Below are positions 28,743 through 39,803 of a stretch of DNA of 64,000 bases, in pieces (within the stretch, counting starts at the first letter, position 1; each line of letters opens with the position of its first letter). Under the pieces are notes generated by a model. The model saw only the letters and a program-made list of their open reading frames with translations. It ran no database searches and was not told the origin of the DNA. The position numbers were made by a program, and so were the translations under genes. Origin of the DNA: Piscinibacter aquaticus (GTDB lineage: Bacteria; Pseudomonadota; Gammaproteobacteria; Burkholderiales; Burkholderiaceae_C); contig VOPW01000001.1 in assembly GCA_007994965.1 (NCBI GenBank), positions 1,178,001-1,242,000 of the forward strand, given 5' to 3'.

Positions 28743-29764
28743 ATGGATCGCAACGATGCGCTGCTGGCCGACTGGCGGCAGCGCGCGCTGGCCCTGGAAG
28801 CCGAGGTCGGCAAGGCGGTGATCGGCCAGGGCCGCATCCTGCGGCTGGTGAACACGGCGGTGTTCGCGCGCGGCCACGTGCTGCTGCAGGGCGATGTCGG
28901 CGTCGGCAAGACCACGCTGCTGCGCGCCTTCGCGCAGGTGCTCGGCGGCGCCTTTGCGCGCACCGAGGGCACGGTCGACCTGATGCCCAACGACCTCGTC
29001 TACTACACCTACATCAGCGAGGAGGGCCGCCCGGCGGTGGAACCCGGCCCGCTGATTCGCCACGGCGAAGACCGGCGATCTTCTTCTTCAACGAGATCAA
29101 CCGCGCGCGGCCGCAGGTGCATGCGCTGCTGCTGCGCGTGATGGCCGAGCGCAGCGTCTCGGCCTTCAACCGCGAGTTCCGCTTCCCGCACCTGCTGGTG
29201 TTCGCCGACCGCAACCGCGTCGAGCGCGAGGAGACCTTCGAGATCAGTTCGGCGGCGCGCGACCGATTCATGATGGAGATCACCATCGAGCCGCCGGCCG
29301 ATGATGCGATGCGCCGCGCGCTGATGTTCGATCCGCGCTTCCATGACACCGATCGCCTCGTCGGCGCGCTGCAGCCGGCGATGGTGGAGCACCGCGAACT
29401 CAACGGCGTGGCCGAGGCGATCCAGCGCAGCGTGCAGGCCAGCGATGCGCTGCAGGACTATGCGCTGCGCCTGTGGCGCGCCACCGCCGAGCCGCACGCC
29501 TTCGGCGTGACGCTGAGCGACCTGGACGTGTCGCAGCTGATGCTCGCCGGCGCCAGCCCGCGCGGCATGAGCCTGCTGCTGCGCGCCTCGCGCGTGGCCG
29601 CCTGGCTGGAAGGGCGCAGCTACGTGACGCCGGAGGACGTGCAGGCGGTCTTCGTCGAGACCATCGCCCACCGGCTGTGCTACCAGCCGGTGTATGAGCT
29701 GCACCGCCACGAGATCTCGCCGCGGCTGATGGCGGCGATACTCGCGGCGGTGGCCGCGCCGTGA
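28743..29764 (+). CDS. mxaR: MoxR-family AAA ATPase (MxaR-like)
   Basis: A cytoplasmic AAA+ ATPase of about 341 residues. Walker A is GDVGVGKTT and Walker B reads IFFFNEINRA. The break near 29074 is repaired by CCTGG (GEDLAIFFFNEIN). It is followed in order by DUF58, MxaA-, MxaC-, MxaK- and MxaL-like genes, the known mxaRSACKL order whose products are needed to insert calcium into methanol dehydrogenase. MoxR ATPases act with VWA proteins as chaperones, which fits. No mxaFI genes are in the window. Confidence 0.87.
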
Positions 29765-29781
29765 CGGCGATGAGGCGGGAC

Positions 29782-29851
29782 GAGCGCCGGGCCGCTCCCA
29801 AGCCGGCCCGCGCCCCTCGGGGGCCGACCACGGCTTGCCGTGGACGGGGGG
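29782..29851 (+). repeat. Three-hairpin leader repeat, copy 2
   Basis: Second copy of the element at 23715, directly before the mxaS-like ATG at 29857. The first 30 bases match almost exactly. The last stem differs in sequence (CCACGG at 29828-29833 with CCGTGG at 29838-29843) but is again perfectly paired, so structure is kept while sequence changes. A G-run follows that could serve as ribosome site. Confidence 0.72.
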
Positions 29852-29856
29852 CCAGC

Positions 29857-30697
29857 ATGATCCGCGAGCTCCATTACCGCATCGCCGGCGCGGCCACCGG
29901 GTTGTTCCCCGGCGCGCACCGCAGCCGCACGGGCGATGCCGGCTTCGAGTTCCGCGGCCATGCGGCGCTGCAGGATGCGCCCGATGCGCGCCGGCTCGAC
30001 CTGCACGCCAGCTTGCGCGATCCGTTCGGCAACTGGATGGTGCGGCTGCACAGCGAGCGCAAGTCGATCCCGGTCATGGTGGTGGCGGATCTGTCGGCCT
30101 CGATGGGCTTCGAGGGCGAGGAACGCAAGCTCGACGTGCTGGCCGACTTCACCGAGAGCCCGGCCTGGGTCGGCCCGGCGCACCGGCGACAGCTTCGGCT
30201 TCGTCGGCTGCGACGAGCGGGTGCGCCGCGAGTTCACGCAGCCGCAGACGCGCACGCGCGGTGCCGGCATCGCGCTGGCCGAGCGCTTGCGTGCACTCCA
30301 GCCCGAGGGACGAACGGCCGCGGCACTGCGCGAGGCGCACCGGCACCTGCCGCGGCAACGCGGGCTGGCCTTTCTCGTCTCCGACTTCCACATCGATCTC
30401 GACGAACTCGAGGCCGTGCTCGACAGCCTGGCTCCGCACGACATCGTGCCGGTGGTCCTGTGGCAGCCGGCGGAGTTCGGGCTGTCCGCGCCGCGCGGGC
30501 TGGCGCAGGTGCGCGAGCCGGAGAGCGGGGCGGTGCGCTGGCTGTGGTGGCGCCCGGCGCTGGCCGAGCGCTGGCGGTCGGCGCACGACGCGCGGCGCGA
30601 GGCCTTGCTGTCGCGGTTTCGCGCGCGGCGGCTGGCACCTTTGTTCATCGAGGGTGCGTTCGACGCCGACGCCGTCACCCGCCACTTCCTCGCATGA
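29857..30697 (+). CDS. mxaS: DUF58 protein (MxaS-like)
   Basis: A protein of about 280 residues with a DUF58/VWA-like core: IPVMVVADLSASMGFEG holds a metal-site-like DxSxS, and FLVSDFHIDLDELEAVL is the later strand and acidic motif. The frame moves near 30182, consistent with a lost CCTGG (a stretch ending GDSFGFVGCDERV). DUF58 proteins pair with MoxR ATPases, and this position is that of mxaS in methylotrophs. The start overlaps nothing; a structured repeat precedes it. It ends in an ATGA overlap with mxaA. Confidence 0.82.
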
Positions 30698-31595
30698 AGC
30701 GCTCGCTGCTTGCCCTCGTGTTGACGCTGGCCGCGGCGGCGCAGGCCGCCGAGGAGGCCACGCTGCGCGTCGACGCGGAGGAGTCGCGTGCCTACGGCTA
30801 CCGGTGGGCGACCACCTGCAGCGCCGCGTCGTCGTGCATGTGCCGGCGGGCTGGACGCTCGACGAGGCCTCGCTGCCCAAGCCCGGCGGGCGCGGGCTGG
30901 CGCTGGAGCTGCGCAGCGTGCAGCGCTCGATGGGGCGCAGTGCCGATGGCCAGCGCCTGCAGCTCGATCTGGACTACCAGGTCTTCCTTGCACCGGCCGC
31001 GCCGCGCACCGTGGAGATCGGCGCCCACCGCCTGCGTTTCGCGGTGGCCGGCCGCGTGGAAGAAGCGCTGATCGAGGCCTGGCCGGTGACGGTCTCGCCG
31101 CTGGTGCAGGCGGAGGCGCCGACGCGTCGCGGCCTCGGCGAGATGCAGCCCGACCGGCCGCCGCGGCTGGTCGATACCGCGGCAGCGCGCACGCGGCTGA
31201 CCGTCTATGCCGTGCTCGCGGCACTGCTGGCCGCGGCACTGGCAATGGCCTACCTCGGCCCGCCATGGCGCGCGGCGCGCAACCGCCCCTTCGGCCGCGC
31301 GTGGCGTGCGCTGCGCGGCCTGCCCGCGCGGCCCGACGAGGCGCGCTGGCGCGAGGCCTGCGTGACGCTGCACGAGGCGCTGAACCGCACTGCCGGCCGG
31401 GTGCTGTTCGAACGCGACCTCGAGGCCTTCGTGCAGCGCCACGCCGCCTTCGCGCCGCTGCGCGACGACCTGCAGCGTTTCCTGCGCACCACCAGCGCGC
31501 AATTCTTCGGCGGCGCGCCGCGCGAGGACGACGATGGCCGCTGGCTGCTGTCGCTGGCGCGGCGCTGCCGCGATGCCGAGCGGGGTCTCGCATGA
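30694..31595 (+). CDS. mxaA: MxaA-like membrane protein
   Basis: A protein of about 301 residues: signal peptide (1-19), a periplasmic beta domain, one membrane segment (near TVYAVLAALLAAALAMAYLG) and a cytoplasmic helical tail. Order and topology match MxaA, required for calcium insertion in methanol dehydrogenase. One base is missing near 30808 (YRVGDHLQRRVVV after repair). Both ends use the ATGA overlap with neighbours. Confidence 0.8.
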
Positions 31596-32649
31596 GCGGG
31601 CTGGGCCGGCCTTCGACGACGCCTGGGTGCTGTGGCTGCTGCCGCTGGCGCTGATTCCGCTGTTCGTCGGCTCGGGCACGCCGCTGGCCAACGGCTGGCT
31701 GCGCTTCGCGCCGCGCGACCGCGCCTCCGATCTGCTCGGCTGGCTGCTGCGCGGCGCCACCACGCTGGCACTGGCCGCGCTGGTCTTCGCGCTGGCCGGG
31801 CCGCACCGGCCGGAGTTCCATGTCGAGCGCATCGGGCAGGGCGCCGAGATCGTGCTGCTGCTCGATCGCAGCCGCAGCATGGACCAGGGCTTCGCGCCCG
31901 GTGGCGGCCTGCCGGCCGGCATCAGCCCGAACAGCCCGCAGGCGCTCGACTACTACTTCAGCCGGGCGCCGGCGCGGCTGCGCGAGCCCAAGGGACAGGT
32001 GGCGCGGCGGCTGCTCGCGGAGTTCACCGCCAAGCGGCCCGACGACCGCTTCGCGCTGGTGGCCTTCAGCACGCTGCCGATGCGCGTGCTCGACTTCACC
32101 GCCAAGCGCGACGTGATCCAGGCCGCCATCGACGCCGGCAACATCGGCCGCGGCCTGTCGGAGACCAATATCGGCCGCGCGCTGGAGGTGGGGCTGGAGA
32201 TGTTCGAAGGCCGGCCCTACAACGGCTCGCGCATCATCCTGCTGGTGTCCGACGGCGGTGACCGCATGGAGCCGGAGACGCGCGAGCGCCTCTCGCACAT
32301 GGCGCGCAAGCAGCGCGTGTCGATCTACTGGATCTACCTGCGCTCGGCCAACAGCCCCGGGCTGACGCTGGCCGCAGGCGACTCGGCCGCCGCCGCCGAG
32401 AGCGTGCCCGAGCTGCTGCTGCATGCCTTCTTCAATTCGCTGGAGACACCGTACCGTGCCTACGAGGCGAGCGATTCCGGCGCGCTGCAGCGCGCGATCG
32501 ACGACGTGAACCGGCAGGAGAAGCTGCCGATCACCTACGACGAACTGATCCCGCGCCGCGACCTGGCGCCGTGGGCGCATGCGCTGGCGCTGCTGGCAGT
32601 CGCCCTGCTGCTGGCGGCGCGCTCGCTGGAGATCCGCCGATGGGCCTGA
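31592..32649 (+). CDS. mxaC: MxaC-like VWA membrane protein
   Basis: A protein of about 352 residues with two N-terminal membrane segments, a VWA domain with the metal site DRSRSMD and a third membrane segment at the C-terminus (ALALLAVALLLAARS). This is the layout of MxaC and of BatA-type proteins that work with MoxR ATPases. One base is missing near 31606; restoring CCTGG joins the ATG at 31592 to the main frame. It overlaps mxaK by ten bases. Confidence 0.83.
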
Positions 32650-33185
32650 AGCGACGCACGCTGGTGCGCGCGGCCTGGACCGCGCTCGGAATGCTCGCCG
32701 CGCTCGCGGCGATCGACGGCTGGCGACTCGTGCAGGCCGAGCGCGTCAATGGGCAGATCAGCGCCGGCGCGCTGCCGCCGGAAGACGCCGCGGCGCCGGC
32801 GGAGCTGCGCTTCGCGCATGCCGCCGCGCAGGCCGCCAGCGGTGCCACCGAAGCGGCGCTGACGCGCTATGGCGCGCTGCACGCCGACACGCCGCTCGGC
32901 CAGGCGGCGCGCTACAACGGCGCCAACCTGCTGCTGCGCCAGGGCATGGCGCTGCGCGCCAGTTCGCAGCCCGGGCAGGCGCTGGCGCTGATCGAGCTCG
33001 CCAAGGAGGGCTACCGCGAGGTGCTGCGTCACGATGCCGACGACTGGCCGGCGCGCTACAACCTCGAACGCGCGCAGCGCCTCGTGCCCGACCCGGAAGG
33101 CGTGGACGAAGAACCGCCCGAGGCGCGGCGCAGCGCCGAGCGCGCGGCGACCACGATGCGCGGTTACTCGCCGGGTCTTCCGTGA
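32640..33185 (+). CDS. mxaK: MxaK-like membrane-anchored protein
   Basis: A 181-residue protein with one N-terminal membrane anchor (residues 10-26) and a periplasmic helical, TPR-like part (AARYNGANLLLRQGMAL; WPARYNLERAQRLVPD). Its position between mxaC and mxaL and its size match MxaK. The frame is intact. It overlaps both neighbours, so translation is coupled. Confidence 0.78.
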   Translation: MGLKRRTLVRAAWTALGMLAALAAIDGWRLVQAERVNGQISAGALPPEDAAAPAELRFAHAAAQAASGATEAALTRYGALHADTPLGQAARYNGANLLLRQGMALRASSQPGQALALIELAKEGYREVLRHDADDWPARYNLERAQRLVPDPEGVDEEPPEARRSAERAATTMRGYSPGLP

Positions 33186-34268
33186 TGCGCGGGCGCCTGC
33201 CCCTCGAGACGCTGGCACCGCTGCTGGCCGCGGCACTGCTGCTGCTGGCCTTCACGCAGCCGACGCTGCCGTGGAACAGCTCGCTGTACGAACACGTGGT
33301 GGTGCTGGACGTGACACAGAGCATGAACGTCGAGGACACCGAGCTCGACGGCAAGCCGGCCTCGCGGCTGGACTTCGCCAAGCGCATGCTGCACGAGGCG
33401 CTCGTCGAGCTGCCCTGCGGCTCGAAGCTGGGCTGGGCGATCTTCACCGAGTACCGCAGCTACCTGCTGTACACGCCGGTGGAGGTGTGCGCCAACCGCG
33501 CCGAGTTGCGCGCGTCGCTGGCCGGCATCGACGGGCGCATGGCCTGGTCGGGCAACAGCGAGATCGCCAAGGGGCTGCACAGCAGCATCGTCGTCGCCAA
33601 GGCCCTGCCCGGGCGACCCTCGGTGGTGTTCGTCACCGACGGCCATGAATCGCCACCGCTGAATCCGCGCCACCGCCCCCGGTTCGACGACAAGCCGGGC
33701 GAGGTGGCCGGGGTGATCGTCGGCGTGGGCGAGGGCAAGCCCTCGCCGATACCCAAGCGCGATCCGCTCGGCCGGCGCCTGGGCTTCTGGGCCGCCGACG
33801 AGGTGGCGCAGGTCGACCCGCGCAGCCTCGGCCGCGGCGGCAGCGTCGGGCAGGAGGCGATGGTGGAGGAGGGCAGCCCGCCGCCGGCCGCCGGGCTCGG
33901 CGCCACGCCGGGCAGCGAGCATCTCCGGGCTGCGCGAGCCCTACCTGAAGCTGCTGGCCGGCGAGAACGGGCTGGCCTACCACCGGCTGCGCAGCGCCGA
34001 CGGTCTGGTGCGGGCGCTGCGCGATCCGGCCACGGCGCGGCCGGTGCGGGTGCAGGGCGATCTGCGCCTGCCGCTGGCGGCAGGGGCCGCACTGGTTCTT
34101 CTGGCGCCTTATGCGCTGGCGCTGCTTCGCCGCTGGCGCCGGCGGGCAACCCTCCACGGCCGGCCTGAACGGCCCGCCCCGGGGGCGGTGCGAGGCGTGG
34201 CGGATGCCACGGACCGAAGTCACGCTCGGCGCACTTCAGCGGTATCCGTTTGTGCCGAAATCCCATGA
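33185..34268 (+). CDS. mxaL: MxaL-like VWA membrane protein
   Basis: A second VWA protein of the maturation set. An N-terminal membrane segment (LAPLLAAALLLLAF) is followed by VVVLDVTQSMN, a metal-site motif, and later VVFVTDGHES. A C-terminal membrane segment reads LPLAAGAALVLLAPYALALL. A base is missing near 33920. The true end is uncertain: the current frame runs to 34268, but a TGA at 34166 in the neighbouring frame lies before a hairpin-rich stretch and may be the real stop. Confidence 0.78.
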
Positions 34269-34348
34269 GCTGTCTTAGCCTTGCCGCCGTCACTTCCTCA
34301 CTTTTCTGAGCGCCTATCGCCGCGCCGTCCCAGGCCCCGCCCGAAGCC

Positions 34349-36512
34349 ATGCTGACCCCCGTTCCGGACGCCGCTGAAGAAGACGCCGCACCGGTGGGGC
34401 CGGCGGCGGCAGCACCGTCGGTGGAGGCCGTTCACGATCCCCTGCCCGAGCGCGCGATGCGCGGTGCCACCCGTGCCGGGCCGACGGTGATCGCCGCGCA
34501 GACCCTGCTGCTCGCCGCCGCCGTCCTCGGCCTGGCGCCATGGAGCGAAGCCGCCCCCGCCCTCAAGGCGCTGCTCGGCGTCGGCCTGATCGTGCTGGCT
34601 GCGCGCCTCGCGCACGTGCTGCGCGCGCGAGAAGCTGCCGCCGCCACCGCCGGCGCGCTGGGTGCCGCAGTACCTCGCCGGCATGGGCGCCACGGTCCTG
34701 TGCTGGGGCGCGCTGCCCTGGCTGGCCTTTGCTGCTGCCGATCCGGCCGCCCGCGCCGCTGCGGCGACCGTGATGCTCGCGGCCGCGCTGGCCGAGGCCC
34801 TGGCGCTGCGCGCGATGTCGCGCGTGGCCATCGCGCAGGCCGCGGTGACGATCGCGCCGCCGGGGCTGTGGCTGCTGGTGGCGGCCGAGTCGCCCGCCTG
34901 GAGCGTGGCGACGGGCCTGTTCGCCGGCCTGGGCCTGCTCGCGGCACTGTGCCTCTCGCGCGACCGCCAGCTGCACGCGCTGATGGCGGCCGAAGCCGAT
35001 CTGCGGCACCAGTCGGCAGCCGATGCCGAACATGTCGATCGGATCGCACGGCTGGAGCTGGAACTGGCGCGCGCCGGCGCCGCGCTGGCCGCGGCGCAGG
35101 CCGAGAGCGCCGCCCGCGAAGCCCTGGCACGCGCCGGCGAGGCGCAGTCGGCCCAGCAACGCACCATCGACCTGGAGAAGCGCTCGCTCGAGCTGGCGCG
35201 CGAGGCGGTGACCGACCCGCTGACGCTGCTGCCCAACCGCAAGGGCATCAACCAGCATCTCGTCGAGCTGCTGGCGCCGATGGAGCGGCCGGGCAACGAC
35301 AGCGAACTGGCCTTGCTGTTCCTCGACCTCGACAAGTTCAAGGAGATCAACGACCAGCTCGGCCACCGGGCCGGCGACGCGGTGCTGCGCGTGGTCGCCG
35401 AACGGCTGCGCGAATGCCTGCCGCGTTCGGCCTTCCCGGCGCGCTGGGGCGGTGACGAGTTCATCGTCGTGCTGCCCGGCCTCGGCCGCATCGAGCAGGT
35501 GCGCATGGTGGCGGAGAAGGTCCGCGCCGAGCTGCTGGTGCCGATCCGTCTGGAAGACGGCACCGTGCGCGTGGGCTGCAGCGTCGGCATCGCGCTCGCG
35601 CCCTACCATGGCCAGACGCCGGAGGCGCTGATCATCGCTGCCGACCGGGCCGTCTACGCCGCCAAGACCGAGGACAAGGACCGCGTGCGCGTGTTCGACG
35701 TGGCGATGGCGAAGAAGGCGCAGCGCCAGCACCAGATCGCGCAGGCCCTGCCCGGCGCGCTCGAGCGCAACCAGCTGGCCGTGGCCTACCAGCCGATCGT
35801 CAACGCGCTGGACGGCGTGGCCAGCCACGTCGAGGCGCTGGCGCGCTGGCCGCACCCGACCTGGGGCCCGGTGTCGCCGGGCGAATTCATCGAGGTGGCC
35901 GAACGCAACGGCCAGATCCATGCGATGGGCCGCTGGGTGCTGCGCCAGGCCTGCCTCGACGCCGCGCGCTGGCCGGGGGCCAACCCGCCGAAGGTCAGCG
36001 TCAACGTCTCGGCTGCTCAGGTCAGCTCGGGCAAGCTGGTGTCGCAGGTGCGCGAGGCGCTGGCCGCCGCCAAGCTGCCGCCGCAGCGTCTGGTGATCGA
36101 ACTGACCGAGAGCCTGCCGATGGCGCGCAGCGAAGGGGTGTCGCAGACCCTGTCCGACCTGCGCGCGATGGGCGTGACGCTCGCCCTCGACGACTTCGGC
36201 ACCGGCTATTCGTCGCTGAGCTCGCTGATGAAGCAGCCGGTGAGTCTGGTGAAGATCGACCAGTCCTTCGTCAAGGACGTGCCAGGCGGCGGCGAGGTGC
36301 TGATCAAGGCGACCGTCGACGTGGCGCGCCGCTTCGGCCTGGAAGTGGTGGCCGAGGGCGTCGAGACGGCGCTGCAGCGCTCGCGGCTGGAGTCGCTCGG
36401 GGTCAACTACATGCAGGGCTGGCTGTTCGGTCGGCCGATGCCGGCCGACGAGTTCATCGCCTGGCTGGGGCTGCGCGATGGCAGCAACGAGCCGTTCGTG
36501 CTGAGGGCATGA
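34349..36512 (+). CDS. Membrane GGDEF-EAL protein (cyclic-di-GMP turnover)
   Basis: A protein of about 721 residues. The N-terminal third has five to six hydrophobic segments, then a coiled coil (residues about 215-285), a GGDEF domain with intact RWGGDEF and an EAL domain with EALARW and DDFGTGYSSL. Both catalytic motifs look complete, so synthesis and breakdown of cyclic di-GMP are both possible. The frame shifts near 34630 by two bases; the later part continues EKLPPPPPARWVPQYL. It overlaps the pseudopilin gene by four bases. Confidence 0.88.
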
Positions 36513-36975
36513 CCATGCTTCGCCGGGCCGGCCGCTGCCAGAGCGGCTTCACGATCGTCGAGCTGATGTTCTCCGTGGCGTTGCTCGGCGTCCTGATCGC
36601 CATTGCGGTGCCGATGTACGGCGGCTACCGCGAGCGCGTGCGTCTCAATCAGGCGGCTCGCGACATCGCCGTGCTCAGTGCCAGCGTGCAGCGCTACTCC
36701 TGGACAACCGCAGCTTCCCCGCGACGCTCGACCAGATCGGCGCCAGCGCGCAGCTCGATCCCTGGGGCCGGCCCTACGTGTATTACAACGTCGAGGCCAA
36801 CGGCCGCGGCGGAGCCCGCAAGGACAAGCGTCTGAACCCGCTGAACACCGACTTCGACCTGTACAGCCTCGGCAAGGACGGCAAGACCAAGCCGCAGATC
36901 AGCCAGAAGGACAGCGTCGACGACATCATCCGCGCCAGCAACGGGCGGTACATCGGCAAGGCCGCCGACTACTGA
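36509..36975 (+). CDS. Type II secretion-like pseudopilin (GspG class)
   Basis: A protein of about 155 residues with a prepilin leader cut at SG/FTIVELMFSVALLG and a hydrophobic N-terminal helix. The C-terminal part LDPWGRPYVYYNVEA resembles the GspG family. One C is missing near 36700; restoring a CCTGG gives RYSLDNRSFPATLDQIG. No other secretion genes are near. It is embedded between two cyclic-di-GMP genes and coupled to the first. Confidence 0.84.
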
Positions 36976-36985
36976 TCACGGGCCC

Positions 36986-39803
36986 GTGACCGACGCCCCG
37001 TCCGCCCGTTCGAGCACCAGCCGGCTGGCCCGCCGGCTGTTCCTGCTGTTCGTGCTCGTGGCCCTGGTGCCGCTCGCGCTGACCGACTGGGTGGCCAGCC
37101 GGCCACTGGCGAGGTGGCCAGCCGGCTGACGCAGGATCACCGCTCGCAGGTCACGCGCCACACCAGCCGCCGGTGCTGGACCGGCTGCTGGCCGGCAAAT
37201 CGCTGCTGCTGGCGCAGGCCGAGGCACGCATGCAGGAAGCGCCGCCCGGGCTCGGGCGCGTCTTCATCCAGGTCGCCCGCGTCGATGGCGAGGCGACGGC
37301 GAGCTGGCCGCCGCACATCGCCGAAGAACTGTTCATTGCCTGGACAACCGCCGGTGGCGGGGCACTCCCGGTGCCGCCGGACCGCGCGGCTTTCGAGGTG
37401 CAGCTGCGCGTCGATCACTCGCTGCCCTCGCAGCCGCGCGTGATGCTGGGCACGCACCGGCGTGGCGCGCTGGTGTGGCTGGCGGTGTTCGATCCGGACT
37501 ACCTCTGGGGCCCGCTGACCGATGCCGGCCTGGATACCGCGTGGTGGGTGACCGATGCCCGCGGCCAGCTGATCGTGCACCGGGCCGGCGAGGACTTCAC
37601 CCTGCGCCGGGAGACGGGACAGGCACAGGACGACGTGATCGAGACCTCCACCGCGCTCTTCCTCGGTGGCGAGCTGCTGACCGGCGACTGGCGCTTCACG
37701 CAGCGGGCGCCGCGACAGCCGGTGCTGTGGTACGGCGCGCCGCTGAGCCTGTGGCTCGGCCTTGTGGCGGCCGCGGCGCTGCTGATGATCGCGATGCTCA
37801 GCCACTGGCGCATCCGGCTGGCCCTGGAGCCGCTGTCGCAGCTCACGCGCGTGACGCGGCGGCTGGCCAAGGGTGCGGCCGGCACGCGCGTCGACATCGA
37901 GCGCGACGACGAGATCGGCGAACTGGCCCAGGCGTTCAACGAGATGGCGGTGCGCATCGAGACCCAGTTCGATGCGCTCGAAGGCTGGCCGCGATCGACC
38001 GCGACATCCTTGCGGGCGCGCCGTTCGAGCGCGTTGCCGGCCATGCGCTGCAACGGCTGGCCATGCACTATCCGAGCGCCTGCGCGATGGTGGCCTGGCG
38101 CGACGGCGAGCTGGCGATGCGACAGGCCTGGCTCGCGCCGGCGATCGACGCCACCCGGCTGGTGCTCAACGATCGCTTCGAGCCGGGCGAAGGCGGATTC
38201 GACCGCTTCTCGGCGATCGCGCAGGACCTGCAGCAGGTGAACGAGGCCGGCGTCGAGCCGCCCTGCGGCGCGATGGCGCCGTGCCTGCGCAACGCCGCCA
38301 TCGACCGCGCCAAGGTGGCCGTGCTGTTGCCGCTGCGCCATGAGGGGCGGACGGTGGCCATGGTCGGCCTCGGGCTGGACCGTGTCCTGTCCGACGAGGC
38401 GCTCCAGCCTGCGCGCGAGGTGCGCGACCGCCTGACTGTCGCACTGTCGGCGCGTATGCGCGAGCACCAGCTGCTGCACCGCGCCGCGCACGACAGCCTG
38501 ACCGGCCTCTTCAACCGCTACGGCCTGCAGACCCAGCTCGAGGCGCTGCTCGGCCGGGCGGCGCAGGGCGCACGGCTGGCGCTGATCTCGATCGACCTGG
38601 ATCACTTCAAGGATGTCAACGACACCCTGGGCCACGAGGCGGGCGACGAGCTGCTGTGCGCAGCCAGCCACCGCCTGCGCTCGTGCGTGCCGGCCGGCGC
38701 CGTGGTGGCGAGGCCGGGCGGCGACGAGTTCGTCGTGCTGCTGCCCGGCGCCGACGAGGCCACTGCCGCCAGCGTGGCCGGCCTGGCGCTGGCCGCACTC
38801 GGCCGGCCCTTCGCGCTGCGTGGCGGCGAGAACCGCGTCGGCGGCAGCGCCGGCATCGCGCTGTGCCCGCAGCACGGCACGCAGCGCGAGGAACTGATGC
38901 GCTGCGCCGACATCGCGCTGTTCGCCGCCAAGGGGCGGGGCGCAACCAGCACAAGCTGTTCACCGCCGAGCTCGACCGTTCGGCGCGCGAGCGCGTGCAG
39001 ATGCAGCTGGAGCTGCGCCAGGCGCTGGTGCGCGGCGAGTTCGTGCTGCACTTCCAGCCCCGCGTGCAGCCGGGCGACGGCCGCGTGCTCGCCGCCGAGG
39101 CGTTGGTGCGCTGGCAGCATCCGCAGCGTGGCCTGCTGTACCCGGGCGTCTTCATCGAGGTGGCCGAGGCCAGCGGGCTGATCGAGGAACTGGGCCGCTG
39201 GGTGATCGACGCCGCCTGCGCGCAGGCGGCCGCCCGGCGCCAGCAGGGCCGGCGCTGCAGCGCGTGTCGGTGAACATCTCGCCGCGGCAGCTGAGCTCCG
39301 GCGAGCTGCCGGCGCTGGTGATCGATTCGCTGGAGCGCCACCGGCTGCCGGGCAGTGCGCTGGAGCTGGAAGTGACCGAGAGCCTGCTGATGAACGACCC
39401 CGGCGAGGCACGCGCCCAGCTGGCCGAGTTGCGCCGGCGTGGCGTGACGGTGGCGCTCGACGACTTCGGCACCGGCTACTCGTCGATGGCGCTGCTGCGC
39501 CAGCTGCCGATCGACGTGATGAAGGTCGATCGTTCGTTCGTCGTCGGCCTCGGCGTCGACGACGGCGCCATGGCCGTCACGCGGGCGATCGTCACGCTGG
39601 CGCGCTCGCTGCGCCTGCACCTGGTGGCCGAGGGCGTGGAGACCGAGGCGCAGGCCGAGGTGCTGCGCTCGCTGGGCTGCGACGAGCTGCAGGGCTACCT
39701 GTTCAGCCGGCCGGTGCCGGCGGCCGAGTTCGAGCGGCTGGCCGGCCTGTCGCGCGGCGTGGCGCTGGCGCGGCTCAGCGTGGTGCAGGGTCGGCCGGGC
39801 TGA
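36986..39803 (+). CDS. Membrane sensor GGDEF-EAL protein
   Basis: A protein of about 940 residues starting at a GTG. A membrane segment (LFLLFVLVALVPLAL) leads to a periplasmic domain, a second membrane segment (LWLGLVAAAALLMIAML), HAMP, a GAF-like domain, GGDEF (RPGGDEF intact) and EAL (EALVRW, DDFGTGYSSM). Breaks occur near 37105, 37175, 37990, 38942 and 39253. The third and last are repaired by CCTGG, and all parts stay conserved, so I treat it as one gene. Its 3' end overlaps the convergent membrane protein gene by 29 bases. Confidence 0.85.

Noticed and set aside
29680..32580. A 966-residue open frame on the minus strand over the mxa genes
   Set aside because: It is arginine- and alanine-rich shadow sequence opposite well-recognised coupled genes.
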